64,000 nucleotides of DNA from Pycnococcus provasolii. Lineage: Eukaryota; Chlorophyta; Pseudoscourfieldiophyceae; Pseudoscourfieldiales; Pycnococcaceae. The position numbers and the translations under genes are program-made. Location: NCBI GenBank assembly GCA_938743325.2, contig OW568870.1, forward strand, positions 682,001-746,000. Reading direction: 5' to 3'. Below the pieces are notes generated by a model. That model was not told the DNA's origin and ran no database searches. It saw only the letters and a program-made list of their open reading frames with translations. Shown here piece after piece: positions 8,262-18,900 of the stretch (position 1 is the stretch's first letter; every line of letters starts with the position of its first letter).

Positions 8262-11200
8262 TCAACTTAGCGTGTAGTCACGCTTCCAGTCCACGTCGCA
8301 CAAGCGGTGCACGGTGGAAGGTAAAGCGGGAACAGGAAGGTCGAACGGCTTGTCATCACCACGGATAGCGACGATGGCATCTTTGATGGCAAACAGAGCG
8401 CTTGCCCCAAGTAGAAGTGGCGGCTCGCCTGTCGCCTTGGAACGCAGGAAACCCTGCTTGTTCGGCGCGTGAGGAAGAAGAGTCACATCGAACGAATCTG
8501 GCAATTCGAACGCCGTTGGTGGCTTGTATTCCCACGTCCCCACCTTGACATTTGCGCCTTTTGTCGAATGGTCAAACTCAACTTGCTCGGTTAGAAGATA
8601 TCCCAGTGCCATGACAAATCCACCTTGCACCTGCCCCGCGTCCACAGTCGGGTTCAACGAAATGCCTGTGTCGATGACCAGTTCGGCGGATACGATGCGC
8701 GACTCACCTGTGAGCGCGTCTACCTCAGCCTCAATCATCGCCGCGCCATACGACTGGTATTGCGCCGGCCCGAGCGAATTCGGCTTTCCCAAAAATCGAC
8801 CGCGTGCACACAAGTCCACCTGGTCGTCCATTGCCGCACGAATCGCTTCTGTGAACGTGCGCTCGGGAGTGAGATATGGCTGCAAGCGCGCTTTCAAAAT
8901 CTCACACGCATCTTCCACCGCCGCGGAGCAGTTTTCGCTGGTGATGCTCCCTCCCGTGCCCGACGATCCCGCGGAACAAATGCGTGTCGTCGTCTTCTTT
9001 ATGATGACGTCGTCCAAGTGAATGCCAAGCGATGCGGCGCAGACTGCAGCCACCTTCACATTCAAGCCCTGTCCAGCCTCAACGCAGGAGTGTTCAATGC
9101 ATGCTCGGCCATCTATGCTCAGTGTGACGAGCGCGCGCATGTCGTTGCCGTCCCAGAACAGGGCATAGCGCATCGGTGCCATGGACAAGCCTCTTTTGCA
9201 GAATCGGCTTTCCGAATTAAAATGTTCGATTTTAGCGCGTCGCGCCTTCGGGTCGCCAGCCTTTGCAACGAGGGCGTCCCAACATTTGTCGATCGAGCAG
9301 TATTTTAGCACCTCGCCTCGCGGAGTCACGGAGGTTGTCGTGTATCGATTCAGCCACCGCAAATCCTCCGGCGCCATGCCCGCAGCCCTCGCCGCGGCGT
9401 CCACCGCACTCTCGATGATAAGCGAGCCTGGCACAAATCCAGGCGCCCTGCAGTACGTATTCGGGGGCGTGTTCGTTCGAGCAATCTGGCCGCGAACGTG
9501 CCAATTTTCCACGTTGTACGCACCGTCGATGCCCATGAGAACGTCCAGCGGTGTGCCAAAGCTTCCGTCGGAGAAGGCGCCCTGCAACATAGCCACATCC
9601 ACCTTCAGTGCGACGATGCGTCTGCTTTTGTCGAGCCCAATGGCGTACTTCGCCTTGTGAGGTCGACGACTGCCAAGCGCACGCATGTTGGACGTTAGGT
9701 CGAGCTGTAATCTAACAGGTAGTCCCAAGCACTCCGCCGCAACCGCCGCCGCGCATGCAACAGGCACATTTCGGCTAATCTTGCCCCCGTAAGCGCCGCC
9801 CACTCGCCGGACGCTAACGTCCACAAGTGCAGAGCTCTTTCCAAGAACTTGGCAGAGCGCCGCCTGAGCATTGGCGGGCCCTTGCGTGGTGCATGTCACC
9901 TCCAACTGACCCCCCTCTGAAGGCACTGCCGTCGCATTCTGTGTCTCCATGTAGAAGTGATACTGGCCTCCGAGCTCCACTTCACCCTGACACACAATAT
10001 CTGCATGAGCCAGCGCAGCTTCTGCATCGCCTACCTTAATCGTGCTGGCCGTCGGCGGCACATCAAAGTAGCTACGAGCAGCCTCAGCGTCATCGAATGT
10101 CAAAATGGGTTTTCTCACGTCGGAATACGAAACTTGTACGAGCGAAGCTGCAGCTTGCGCGAGAGAACGTGATGTGGACACAACTATACCAAGAGGCTGC
10201 CCGTGAAAGGCAACGCGGTCCTCCGCGAATAGCGGCTCGCCACCTCCCACGTCGTTCTTGAATCCTCTTCGTTTCAGCTCCGAGGCATCGTAAAATGCAC
10301 AAAAACCTTCTGTTCTGCACGAAATTGAGGTGTCGATAGCCGCGATCGCGGCATTCGCCTCCGTCGACAGCACGAGTGCAGCGTGCAAGCCTTGCGATGG
10401 GAATGGCTCGTCGTCGCCGTATACAGCCTTGCCACTCGTCTGGAGACGAGCGGAGAGCTTCGTGTGAGGTGCCGAGATCGGAAGCTCGGTTGGATCCGTG
10501 ACACCTTCAAAGTTCACAGATCCCGCACTCGCGGAACGTGAATCGACCGGTGGTTTGGCGGCGGTGGCTAGGTTTGGCGAAAGCGCGCCGTCCGGGAGTG
10601 CACGAAGGTAGGCACGATAGAAGAGCGCCAACGCCATACGTCTATTATCATCAGATACGGCGTCGCTCGCGAGATCCGTAGCCAAAGCTTCCAAAGCTGC
10701 GTTGAGTAGGGCCGGATTGTTCAAATCAGACCGACTCTTCGTCGTTCGCAGCACATTTTCTATTGCAATGCACCGCATGTATCCGATCACAAGCCCACCG
10801 AAGCTAATTGATGGTGGCAGCGCGCCCATCGGGAGCGACACGGCGCCGTTGACAATTGCATGTGCGTTCCAGTGTCGTGGTGCAATCTTGCCAATGAAGT
10901 ACGCGCCCTCATCAGATCCCTTTGCATTCAACGGAATTGAGAAGCTCACGCACAGCACCTGCATTGATGCGCTTTCGCCTCTGGAGAGGAGATCTGCAAT
11001 TGTCTCGACGTGCATAACACCCGTCGCGATGTCTATGACACAAGCTGTGGCACGCAGAGAAAGCAGAATGAGGCACACGTCGGATGGAAATTTTGGATAC
11101 GCCGCAGTCAGAAAGACGTTGCCTGCAACGGTTGCAACAGCACGCACCTGAGGCGTGGCAACGCGTAAGAGGTGATTGGCGCACGATGTGAAAGCAGCTG

Positions 11201-12194
11201 ATGCCGACGTGTGCTCGATGAGCGCATTGTGAAAGTCTTCGAGTGTCGCCGCCGCTCCAATGGAGAGGTCTGATTGGTTGAGCTCGATGCGCTTCAGCTC
11301 TTCGATGTGCTGAACGTCAACAAGTCGGCGAGGAGTAGGGAGGGTAGACGCTGTCATGCTGTAGTATTTTGCCACGCCCACAAGTCCTGTGCAACCTCCC
11401 ACGGCTATCGACGGATTGACTTCTCTCAGTGCGGCGACGGCTTCGTCTACTGTCGTGGGAGCGACCCACTCATTATTACTTAGAGGTGGCGCTTTCTTTG
11501 ACGTGCACTTCATCGCAGCAAGGTCCTCAATATCGCACACATGAGCTCCTGCATGACCGTTGTGGACCTCCACGAGCTTCTCGAACGTGTCAAGTATGGG
11601 GCGATAGCCTGTGCAACGACAGATGTTTCCGCTGATTGCAAGCTCGATATCCTTCTTGGTTATACTCTTCTTATGCTTTGCATTATTATTTAGTAGAGCT
11701 GCCATCGACGCAACCATACCAGGAGAGCAGAATCCGCACTGCGACCCGTTGCCATCCGCGAGAGCTTCTTGGAGGTATGCTTGAACTTGAGATATTCCCT
11801 CGGCCGTTACGACAGCCTGGTTGTGACACGACCGGATATCACGAAGACACGCGTTCACTGGTTTGAACGGTGACGACGGAGTTGTTTGCACCAAAACTGT
11901 GCATGCTCCACATCCGCCCTCCTCACAGGATAATTTGGTGCCCGTGAGATGCAGAGTTTCACGCAGAAATTCGGCGAGCGAGATGCGCGACGTCGGGAGA
12001 GGCAGCGACACCGCCTTGCCGTTGAGTGTGAACGATAAATCTGAGGGTCGCCGTTGAGGTTCCGAGGCGTTGCAAGGTGGTGTCGCTGCGCCCGTCGAGA
12101 CCCTCGCGGTGATGTCTTGGAACAGCGTCTCGCTCAGGAGTATGACGTCATCACCAGTGCCGTTTCCGTTTCTGGAGACGTTTGCGGCGGACAT
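8262..12194 (-). CDS. Molybdo-flavoenzyme of the XDH/aldehyde oxidase family (AO-like)
   Basis: 1,310 residues if started at ATG 12194 (MSAANVSRN); the frame stays open upstream but there enters the promoter of the divergent gene. Domains in order: plant-type 2Fe-2S (SCEEGGCGACTVLV, about residues 89-102), second 2Fe-2S (CGFCSPGMVAS and CRCTGYRP), FAD domain (AVGGCTGLVG), then Mo-cofactor domains (RRVGGAYGGK, CRAPGFVPGS, EAGQGLNVKV, TGEPPLLLGA). The Glu of TGEPPLLL, the proposed base, is kept. The XDH purine-binding Glu expected after GGK is Ile here (GGKISR), and RAPG replaces the XDH FRGFGG. Both are features of aldehyde oxidases, so an aldehyde rather than purine substrate is inferred. Usual family length is about 1,330. 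Confidence 0.85.
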   Translation of the reverse strand: MSAANVSRNGNGTGDDVILLSETLFQDITARVSTGAATPPCNASEPQRRPSDLSFTLNGKAVSLPLPTSRISLAEFLRETLHLTGTKLSCEEGGCGACTVLVQTTPSSPFKPVNACLRDIRSCHNQAVVTAEGISQVQAYLQEALADGNGSQCGFCSPGMVASMAALLNNNAKHKKSITKKDIELAISGNICRCTGYRPILDTFEKLVEVHNGHAGAHVCDIEDLAAMKCTSKKAPPLSNNEWVAPTTVDEAVAALREVNPSIAVGGCTGLVGVAKYYSMTASTLPTPRRLVDVQHIEELKRIELNQSDLSIGAAATLEDFHNALIEHTSASAAFTSCANHLLRVATPQVRAVATVAGNVFLTAAYPKFPSDVCLILLSLRATACVIDIATGVMHVETIADLLSRGESASMQVLCVSFSIPLNAKGSDEGAYFIGKIAPRHWNAHAIVNGAVSLPMGALPPSISFGGLVIGYMRCIAIENVLRTTKSRSDLNNPALLNAALEALATDLASDAVSDDNRRMALALFYRAYLRALPDGALSPNLATAAKPPVDSRSASAGSVNFEGVTDPTELPISAPHTKLSARLQTSGKAVYGDDEPFPSQGLHAALVLSTEANAAIAAIDTSISCRTEGFCAFYDASELKRRGFKNDVGGGEPLFAEDRVAFHGQPLGIVVSTSRSLAQAAASLVQVSYSDVRKPILTFDDAEAARSYFDVPPTASTIKVGDAEAALAHADIVCQGEVELGGQYHFYMETQNATAVPSEGGQLEVTCTTQGPANAQAALCQVLGKSSALVDVSVRRVGGAYGGKISRNVPVACAAAVAAECLGLPVRLQLDLTSNMRALGSRRPHKAKYAIGLDKSRRIVALKVDVAMLQGAFSDGSFGTPLDVLMGIDGAYNVENWHVRGQIARTNTPPNTYCRAPGFVPGSLIIESAVDAAARAAGMAPEDLRWLNRYTTTSVTPRGEVLKYCSIDKCWDALVAKAGDPKARRAKIEHFNSESRFCKRGLSMAPMRYALFWDGNDMRALVTLSIDGRACIEHSCVEAGQGLNVKVAAVCAASLGIHLDDVIIKKTTTRICSAGSSGTGGSITSENCSAAVEDACEILKARLQPYLTPERTFTEAIRAAMDDQVDLCARGRFLGKPNSLGPAQYQSYGAAMIEAEVDALTGESRIVSAELVIDTGISLNPTVDAGQVQGGFVMALGYLLTEQVEFDHSTKGANVKVGTWEYKPPTAFELPDSFDVTLLPHAPNKQGFLRSKATGEPPLLLGASALFAIKDAIVAIRGDDKPFDLPVPALPSTVHRLCDVDWKRDYTLS

Positions 12195-12252
12195 GGGACG
12201 AGAGGGGAGGACGGCCAAATATGCGGTATGTAGTTCTAACAAACACCTCGCG

Positions 12253-12300
12253 AAACCCCGAACATCAGAAACATTTATACGGAGTGGCAAACCCCGAACA
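12253..12300. promoter_or_regulatory. Two AAACCCCGAAC elements between oxidase and nitronate monooxygenase genes
   Basis: Direct copies of AAACCCCGAAC(A) start at 12253 and 12289 in the 262-bp divergent promoter. A pyrimidine-rich tract of C/T runs follows at about 12360-12412, leading to the ATG at 12457. The same element recurs near several other starts. Confidence 0.55.
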
Positions 12301-12456
12301 CTCGCCCCCTTTTCCCTTGTTCTCCGCGCTTGCACTCCGCGCGCCGACGACGTGGCCGACCCCCTCCCCCTTTTCCCTTTTCCCCTTCCCTTTTCCCCTT
12401 TTCCCACAACCTCGCCTCCATCTCCGCCTCGCCCTTCCCGTGCGTTACCGCAATAA

Positions 12457-13554
12457 ATGGCCACCATGCAGCAGCTCATACGAACTCCCATCACAGACAT
12501 GTTCGGGGTCAAGCACCCGGTGATACTCGCGGGCATGAACGTCGCCGCCGGAGCTCGACTTGCGTCTGCGGTCACAAACGCAGGTGGACTCGGTGTAATT
12601 GGAGGCGTCAACTACACGCCCGCACAGCTGCAGGCGGTCATCGACGAACTCAAGGACGGCCTGCACGATAAGAGCGCCCCATTCGGTGTCGACCTCCTTC
12701 TGCCCAAGGTTGGGGAGGGTGCGCGATCGACGAACTACGACTACACGCACGGGACTTTGGACGCGCTCATCGACATCGTCATCGCCAGTGGCGCAAAGCT
12801 TTTCGTCTCCGCCGTCGGCGTGCCTCCTGCACGTACTGTTGAGCGTCTGCACGCCTCTGGCATTTACGTGATGAACATGATTGGTGCGGTGAAGCACATC
12901 AAGCCAGCGCTGGCCGCGGGGGTTGACATCATTTGTGCGCAGGGAGGGGAGGGGGGAGGGCACACCGGTGCAACGCCGACATCGATCCTCATCCCTAAGG
13001 CAGTGGACGCGTGCCGCAACCACACGTCGCCTCTCACGGGCGTACAGGTGCCCGTCGTGGCGGCAGGTGGTATCTTCGACAGCCGTGGTCTCGCCATGTC
13101 CCTGTCACTCGGCGCCGAGGCTGTTTGGGTCGGCACGCGCTTCGTCGCATCCGAGGAGGCCAGTGCACCTCCCCGACACAAGAAGGGCATTGTTGCCGCC
13201 GGATACGACGACACGTATCGCACACTCATCTACACAGGTCGCCCTTTGCGCGTGATCAAGAACGCGTACGCGAGTGACTGGGAGGACAACCGACCGCGCG
13301 AGATTGTCGAGCTCTGCAAGAGCGGCAAGCTGCCGTACGAGGATGACATGGAAAAACGAGAGAAGGAAGGACGTCCGTTGCAAGGTCGCGCTCACATCGA
13401 GGCGATTCCGCTTCTTGCTGGGTGCGTAGTGGGCGCCATTGACAACATTTTGCCTGCAAAGGTGATCGTGGAAGAGATGGTCGTCGGCGCCGCCAACATC
13501 GTAAAGCGCAACGCGTCGCTGGTCGTGGGAGGCGAGGCTCAGGCGAAGTTGTAA
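12457..13554 (+). CDS. Nitronate monooxygenase (2-nitropropane dioxygenase family)
   Basis: 365 residues, FMN-binding TIM barrel. The N-terminus (TPITDMFGVKHPVILAGM) and the sequence GGLGVIGG fit the family. The active-site His is in EGGGHTGATP (about residue 169), followed by the phosphate-binding strands VPVVAAGGIFDSRG and GAEAVWVGTRF. It would oxidise alkyl nitronates such as 3-nitropropionate to carbonyl compounds; the substrate is inferred from family. A second ATG nine bases downstream (12466) sits in GCCACCATGC, a stronger start context, so the true product may be three residues shorter. Its stop is only 43 bp from that of the convergent J-protein gene. Confidence 0.88.
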   Translation: MATMQQLIRTPITDMFGVKHPVILAGMNVAAGARLASAVTNAGGLGVIGGVNYTPAQLQAVIDELKDGLHDKSAPFGVDLLLPKVGEGARSTNYDYTHGTLDALIDIVIASGAKLFVSAVGVPPARTVERLHASGIYVMNMIGAVKHIKPALAAGVDIICAQGGEGGGHTGATPTSILIPKAVDACRNHTSPLTGVQVPVVAAGGIFDSRGLAMSLSLGAEAVWVGTRFVASEEASAPPRHKKGIVAAGYDDTYRTLIYTGRPLRVIKNAYASDWEDNRPREIVELCKSGKLPYEDDMEKREKEGRPLQGRAHIEAIPLLAGCVVGAIDNILPAKVIVEEMVVGAANIVKRNASLVVGGEAQAKL

Positions 13555-13597
13555 CTGCAGAAACAAAAATTCATCTTACAACAAACAAAATTTATGG

Positions 13598-14416
13598 TCA
13601 CCGTCCTTTCGTCTTGCCCGCCTTCTTTTTTGGTTGAGAATATTTCGCCGCAAGCGCATCCAGGAAACCGCCACGTTTGTTGGCGTTATTTCGGATTTGA
13701 AGGGCAAGCGCCCCCATGCCATCGTCGTTGTCGTCAGCGGCGGGTTTGGACACGCGCTCGCGGACTTGCATTTCCTCGAGCATCTGCTCCGCCTCCTTCG
13801 CCTCCTTCTCTCTACGTTTCTTCAACTTCTTGAGTCGCTTATTCGAGCTCGCCTTCCACGCCTCGTATTTGTCAAACGACTTTGCCTCACCTCGAGCAAT
13901 CGCCTCGTCGATGATGGCGATGAATCTCTTGTCGTCGTCGCCCTCGTTTGAGCACACCAAGTACGCATACACGTTCTCCATGTTCCCCTTGTGCTTCGTG
14001 TAAAGCTCGAGCAGGTTGCCCTTCTCCTCCTCCGACTTGCGGTACTGTGCTTCGAAAGCTTCAATTTCACTCTGGTCCACCTTTTTGTAGTGTCTTCTGT
14101 AGAACGCGTACAGCTCGTCGAAGTCACCCTTCATCGCGCCTAGGTCCTGTCCCTCCGCCGCTTCCACAGACCCTGTGCTGTCGTAAATGTCCCTCTTGTC
14201 CTTGTCGGAGAGCACATCGTACGCCTGCTGCAGCGTTTGAAATCGCCGTTGGTGCACCTCCGCGGGCGTGTCAGGCTCGAGTTGGCACGCCTTGTCCGGG
14301 TGCAAGGTGAGTGCGAGTCTGTGGTACGCCTTTTTGACTTGCCTTGCGTCTGCGTTGCGGTCGACGCCCAGGAGCGTGTATAGGTCCTTGGCACTGTGTG
14401 AAGCGCTGCCCGCCAT
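13598..14416 (-). CDS. DNAJC9: DNAJC9-like J-domain protein
   Basis: 272 residues from ATG 14416 (MAGSASHSAKDLYTLLGVD). The J domain is at residues about 11-80, with HPD at 39-41 (LTLHPDK) needed to stimulate Hsp70. The rest matches the DNAJC9 pattern: a helical region with FDELYAFYRRHYKKV and YRKSEEEKGNLLELYTKHKG, then a Lys-rich coiled segment and a basic tail (KKKAGKTKGR) fitting a nuclear protein. DNAJC9 is about 260 residues in animals and acts as a histone-binding cochaperone; that role here is inference. The frame upstream of 14416 reads low-complexity purine-rich promoter DNA and is not taken as coding. Confidence 0.8.
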   Translation of the reverse strand: MAGSASHSAKDLYTLLGVDRNADARQVKKAYHRLALTLHPDKACQLEPDTPAEVHQRRFQTLQQAYDVLSDKDKRDIYDSTGSVEAAEGQDLGAMKGDFDELYAFYRRHYKKVDQSEIEAFEAQYRKSEEEKGNLLELYTKHKGNMENVYAYLVCSNEGDDDKRFIAIIDEAIARGEAKSFDKYEAWKASSNKRLKKLKKRREKEAKEAEQMLEEMQVRERVSKPAADDNDDGMGALALQIRNNANKRGGFLDALAAKYSQPKKKAGKTKGR

Positions 14417-14636
14417 CGCTGCTCCGGAGTAGTGTGTGTTCGACGCAGACACGGGAAGGAGGAGGAGGGAAGGGGGAGGGGAGGAGGAAGGGGGCGCGAA
14501 ACGGAACAACAAGAGCAGGCCGGCAAACAAGGGCGAGAGCAGTTCACACGAGCACGGCAAAAAGGTCGGAGGGGATTCGCGATTATTCGCGATTATTCGG
14601 GGTTCCACCTTTTTTGTTTCGCATTCCCCACATCAC

Positions 14637-15938
14637 ATGTCCTCCCCGCGCTCCTCCTTCCTCGAAACATGCGCAGTCATCGACGACACGCTAAGAACCA
14701 TGCACGACACTAACTGGGACGAAGATTGCGACGTCGACGTACTCACGTCCGCTGCGGTGGCATCAGTCGACGAACTTACGGCGATACTCCCGCGCATACG
14801 ACGCAAGCCACACCGATTCGCGTCTGAGGCGGCGCCGCTCGTCATTCGCGCAGTGCACGTGGTGGGTGCGCCGGCTGTATGCAAAGCAGCGACGGGGTTT
14901 GCGGAGGCTTACGCAGAGGTTGCACGTGCGGCTGGATCGAATGTTGAGGCACCAACCTTCGCCGCGCGAGTGCTTGCGGCGACACGCGGCGAAGCTTATC
15001 TGGATGACGACGGCGTGGGCAGGCAACTTGCCGACGTCGTTGCTGACGTCGCATTAGGTGACATCGTAAGCACCAGCAAGGCGCGCCATGACGGCAGCGA
15101 AGAAGACGAGGAAGAGGATGAAGAAGAGGAAGACGAAGTCGCAAGGGTGGGCGTTGCTCTCGCCGCCTGCTTCACCGACGTCAAGGCTCGCGTCCAGCAC
15201 CTCTGTGAGTGTGCCAGCATCCTTGTGGACGCCGCACGTCCTATGATGCCGCTGTCACGCACACTCATGATGCGTGGTATTTCCCTTTGCCGCACTGTCG
15301 CCGATGCGGAAGACGCGACGGACCATCCGGAGTTCCTTCTTGACGGACCTGTACGTGCGCTCGTACAAGCGCTCCCTGTGTGCGCACGAGCGGGAGATGT
15401 TGCGACGGCGTCGGAACTTCACTCAGCCCTTGTTCAATGCACAAGCATCTGGCCGGAAGGCTTGCCTCGCCTTCGCGTGCTCGTATCGCTCGTTCCTATG
15501 GCATTCGAAGCAGCCACCGCCCTTGTTGCCCTTGCGCGCCGAGAGCTTGCGCGCGCATGGGATGAGCAGCCTTCGGGCGACGCACCAGACGACGACGCCG
15601 CGGGGATCGCTCGGAAACTTTTGGAATTGTCGCTTCCATCCTCGCACATGCTTCTTGGAGGATCGTCGTCGTCCTCGGAAGTTGCTGGCACGTGTGACAT
15701 GGAGTTGTGGGCAACCGCAATCAACATCCTTCGCTTCGTGTGGGTGCGCGAGCGTAGTGCGGCTACGAACAGACTCGGCCTACGCATGGAGGCTGCAAAG
15801 GAATGGATTTTAGAAATACGCAGGAGGATCTCACTCGAGTGTGGCGGCGAGGTGCCAATCAACGATGTAACCTACTTTTCTGTGGAAGACGCGCTAATGC
15901 GCATCGAGGAGGAGTACAAAGTGTCGCAGAATCTGTAA
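14637..15938 (+). CDS. Glomulin/ALF4-like helical-repeat protein
   Basis: 433 residues from ATG 14637; a second ATG follows at 14700. The protein is Ala/Val/Leu-rich and apparently all-helical, with an acidic insert (EEDEEEDEEEEDE) around residue 160. The C-terminal part (ELWATAINILRFVWVRERSAATNRLG) resembles the end of glomulin and plant ALF4, regulators of cullin-RING ligases through RBX1. The similarity was judged by eye and is not strong. A TTCGGGGTT element (14596-14604), preceded by repeated GATTATTCGC units, lies about 30 bp upstream of the ATG. It converges with the next gene across 60 bp. Confidence 0.45.
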   Translation: MSSPRSSFLETCAVIDDTLRTMHDTNWDEDCDVDVLTSAAVASVDELTAILPRIRRKPHRFASEAAPLVIRAVHVVGAPAVCKAATGFAEAYAEVARAAGSNVEAPTFAARVLAATRGEAYLDDDGVGRQLADVVADVALGDIVSTSKARHDGSEEDEEEDEEEEDEVARVGVALAACFTDVKARVQHLCECASILVDAARPMMPLSRTLMMRGISLCRTVADAEDATDHPEFLLDGPVRALVQALPVCARAGDVATASELHSALVQCTSIWPEGLPRLRVLVSLVPMAFEAATALVALARRELARAWDEQPSGDAPDDDAAGIARKLLELSLPSSHMLLGGSSSSSEVAGTCDMELWATAINILRFVWVRERSAATNRLGLRMEAAKEWILEIRRRISLECGGEVPINDVTYFSVEDALMRIEEEYKVSQNL

Positions 15939-15998
15939 AATCTAAGATATGAGTAACTACTTTCCATATTACATTTCACTTTTCACACTTAAACTGCA

Positions 15999-18900
15999 CT
16001 AATATTCATCGAAGACGAAACCTGTCGGATGACGTGAGTCGAAACACGGTAGTACGTACGTAAGCGTCGACACGCTCTCGGCATCAGGTGCCGCGGTAGG
16101 TCGTCCCTCGAGGATGCGCAGGCGGCGGTTATTGTCCATCGTTTTCACGAGCGACATGTTTCGCTTCGTCTTTTTTGACTTTTTCTTGGTTCCCGTAAGC
16201 TTGCGTTGCTCGCTTTGGACATCTTCGTGATGAAGTTTGGCACGTGTATCATTGCACAGATTGCTGCGCCATGGCTTGGAACGCATTGGCGTGCCGTTGC
16301 CATCGAATGTTGAGATAAGCGTAGAGCTCGGGCTTGCAGATGACGAGAGGACCAAACTCTCAGAACGGCTTTCCCTCAGAGTCGACGATAGTGATCCCGG
16401 CGTGCTTCCAATCGAGTAGCGCGATTTGGCAGATTCGAGCAGATCATCGCGGTACGGAGTGGCCATGTCCATTCGGGAACTTCGAGCAGCGGCCACCGGA
16501 CTTTTGCGCCGATTGATTGGAGTAATTAGATAGACGTGAGCATCGGAACCCGTGAGAGCCGCACTGACCGATGCTGAAGGGGCGGACGGATCGTCGCTCT
16601 CGTCACGCATCAGCAGTGGAAGACTACTGGGCCGGCTTGGCACGCCCGTGTTGTGGTAAAGCAGCGAGGAGCGCGATGCTGACGCAGCATCCTGCAGCGG
16701 CACACGCCGCGTTGCGGACTTGAGCGCATCACTTGCCGTCGAAGATTGTAAAGGCGTCTTGGATGATTCAGCCGCATGCCTTGCCTGCACTGTCATCGGT
16801 GTGGTTGCCATCTGAAGCGCTGACCATCGGTCGCGTCTCTCGACCAGGTTGCCCAATGCGGCAATACCCGGACTCCTTCCGGCAGCCGCGAGTGCTGCCA
16901 CCTCAGCATCAAGTGCCGCCTCGATAACAGCGGCATCTCTGCGATCTTCCGCGCGCCGCAGCTGATTCGGCGTCGGTGTCCGTGCTGGCGAAGGCTGCGC
17001 GTGTTGATGCGTTGTCATAGGCTGCGTAGAATTAGTGAAGATGAGGTCGTGCATATCGACAGCCGATATGGTGCTTGGCAGATCAATCTTACTAGAGGGT
17101 CGTGGAGGCCGACGACCAGCCTCGAAAGGCAAGGGCGCATCGCTCGCCGCAAGAGAAGTTGCAACTCGGAGGCGCTTAACCGCAGCGTCATAATTGCGCT
17201 TCATCTCGGTACGGCTTTCCGTATTCTTGCGAATGCGGCTTGCGTACCATTCTTCCTTCGTCTCTTCGTCCTTCATCACCCCAATCATCATCGCTTCACC
17301 AACGAGGTTTGCGAGATCGTGAACATCTATGCACATCAAAGTGCAGCTCGTCGCACAGATCACCTTCAGATTGTCAGTCACGTTATTTGCAATGCCGAGC
17401 GCGTGAGCAGCACCGAAGCTTTCGCGTGTGGACAATGTTGCGATGGTCGTTGATGTTAAGATCTGGCGCATCGCATTGCCAGGTTTGGGTACCCCGTCGC
17501 CGTTCCCTGCGCCATCACCAAAGGTGTGCCCGTCGCTGCGTCCCCGTGCTTCCACCGCCTTGCGCTGGCCCGAGCCTGCCCAAGGCCTACCTGGCTTCTT
17601 GTTCGGCGTTGGTGTACGCGGTAAAGATGGAATCGACGACGAATCGCCGCCATCGCCACCACCACTACCTCTCAACGACGCGCCGGTCTGGCTGACCGTG
17701 CCGCCATCTGCCCTTGCCGCGCTCCCGATCGGCGCAATAATTCTGCATTCACCCTTAAGCAAGAAATAAATCTTACCGCTGCAGTCCGCCATCCGCGCAA
17801 GCGCCACCTCGTGCTTGGCGCGCTCTATGGTTCGGAAAAAGTACGATGCCTTGTTCAGGGCGTTCTTCTGGAATTGCTTGAAGCAGTCGAGACTTCCGAT
17901 GAAGTCGGTGCGCGTCTTGAGAGCGGCCGCATGCACACGCTTTAGCGTTCGCTGATACGCAATCTTCGAAAGCGTCGCGAATTCGCAGTCCTCCATTGCG
18001 ACGATGCTCGCGGCACGTGGCGCGTCCTTCATCAGAGCGAGCTCTCCGAATTCGCCACCGCTTGGCACCTCAACAAGCGTTCGTCCGGTCGTCGCATCAA
18101 CTACCTTGCAGCGGCCCGAAATGACGACGTAGAAGAGATCACCTTCGTCGCCCTGGTGGAACACGAAGCTGTTTGCGGGTGTAAGATGATAGTCGAGATT
18201 GCGGCAAAGCTCTGCGACAAGATTTGGATCAGAGATTTTCGCGAAGAATTTGCAAGTCTGCGCGAGCTTTGACTGCAGTGCCTTCACTTGATCTTCCGTG
18301 CGCATGCGCTTCGGCGTGAGCAGGAGCTTGCGCACCGTCACGTCAGCATCTGTCTCCAGCGCGTGTGCCTGCTGCGCAACCTCGTAACTTGAAAGCGACA
18401 GCTTCATGACATGTGCGAGCGCACCATCAGCGTTCGAGTTCAACGACTTGTTCCTCATCAGAGTTACTGACGGGCGTCTTGCCATGGTTGGTGACGGCCG
18501 CCTGGTCATGGTAGTGCCCTCATCGTGGTGTGAAATTGCGGACGATGTTGACGTCGTCCATTCAAGTTCGTCGGTGTCGTCCATCGACGGCATGGCTCGA
18601 AGAAACTTTCGTGCCTCCTTGTGTATGGCTGCGGCAGAACCTAGCGCAGCTAACGGCGTGCCCACCGCCTCGCCCGGCCCGTGTGTCGCCACGCCGCTGC
18701 GTCTGTCAGGTGAACGGTGCTTGCGAGCGTACTCCTCGTGCGACTCGGCAAGGTCGTTCCTCTGAGCGCCAGTGTGCGCCGTTCGCTGAATTTCGCTCGA
18801 CTCGTATATCGAACCCTGTAGCACCCACAGAGCAGCCGGTTCATCCTCCGGTTGCTGAACGGGTTCTCCCGCGGGGACGCTGACGAGCTCGATACACGTG

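Noticed and set aside
12195-12611. N-terminal extension of the oxidase ORF
   Set aside because: It would overlap the divergent nitronate monooxygenase gene and its promoter motifs; MSAAN at 12194 gives the family length.
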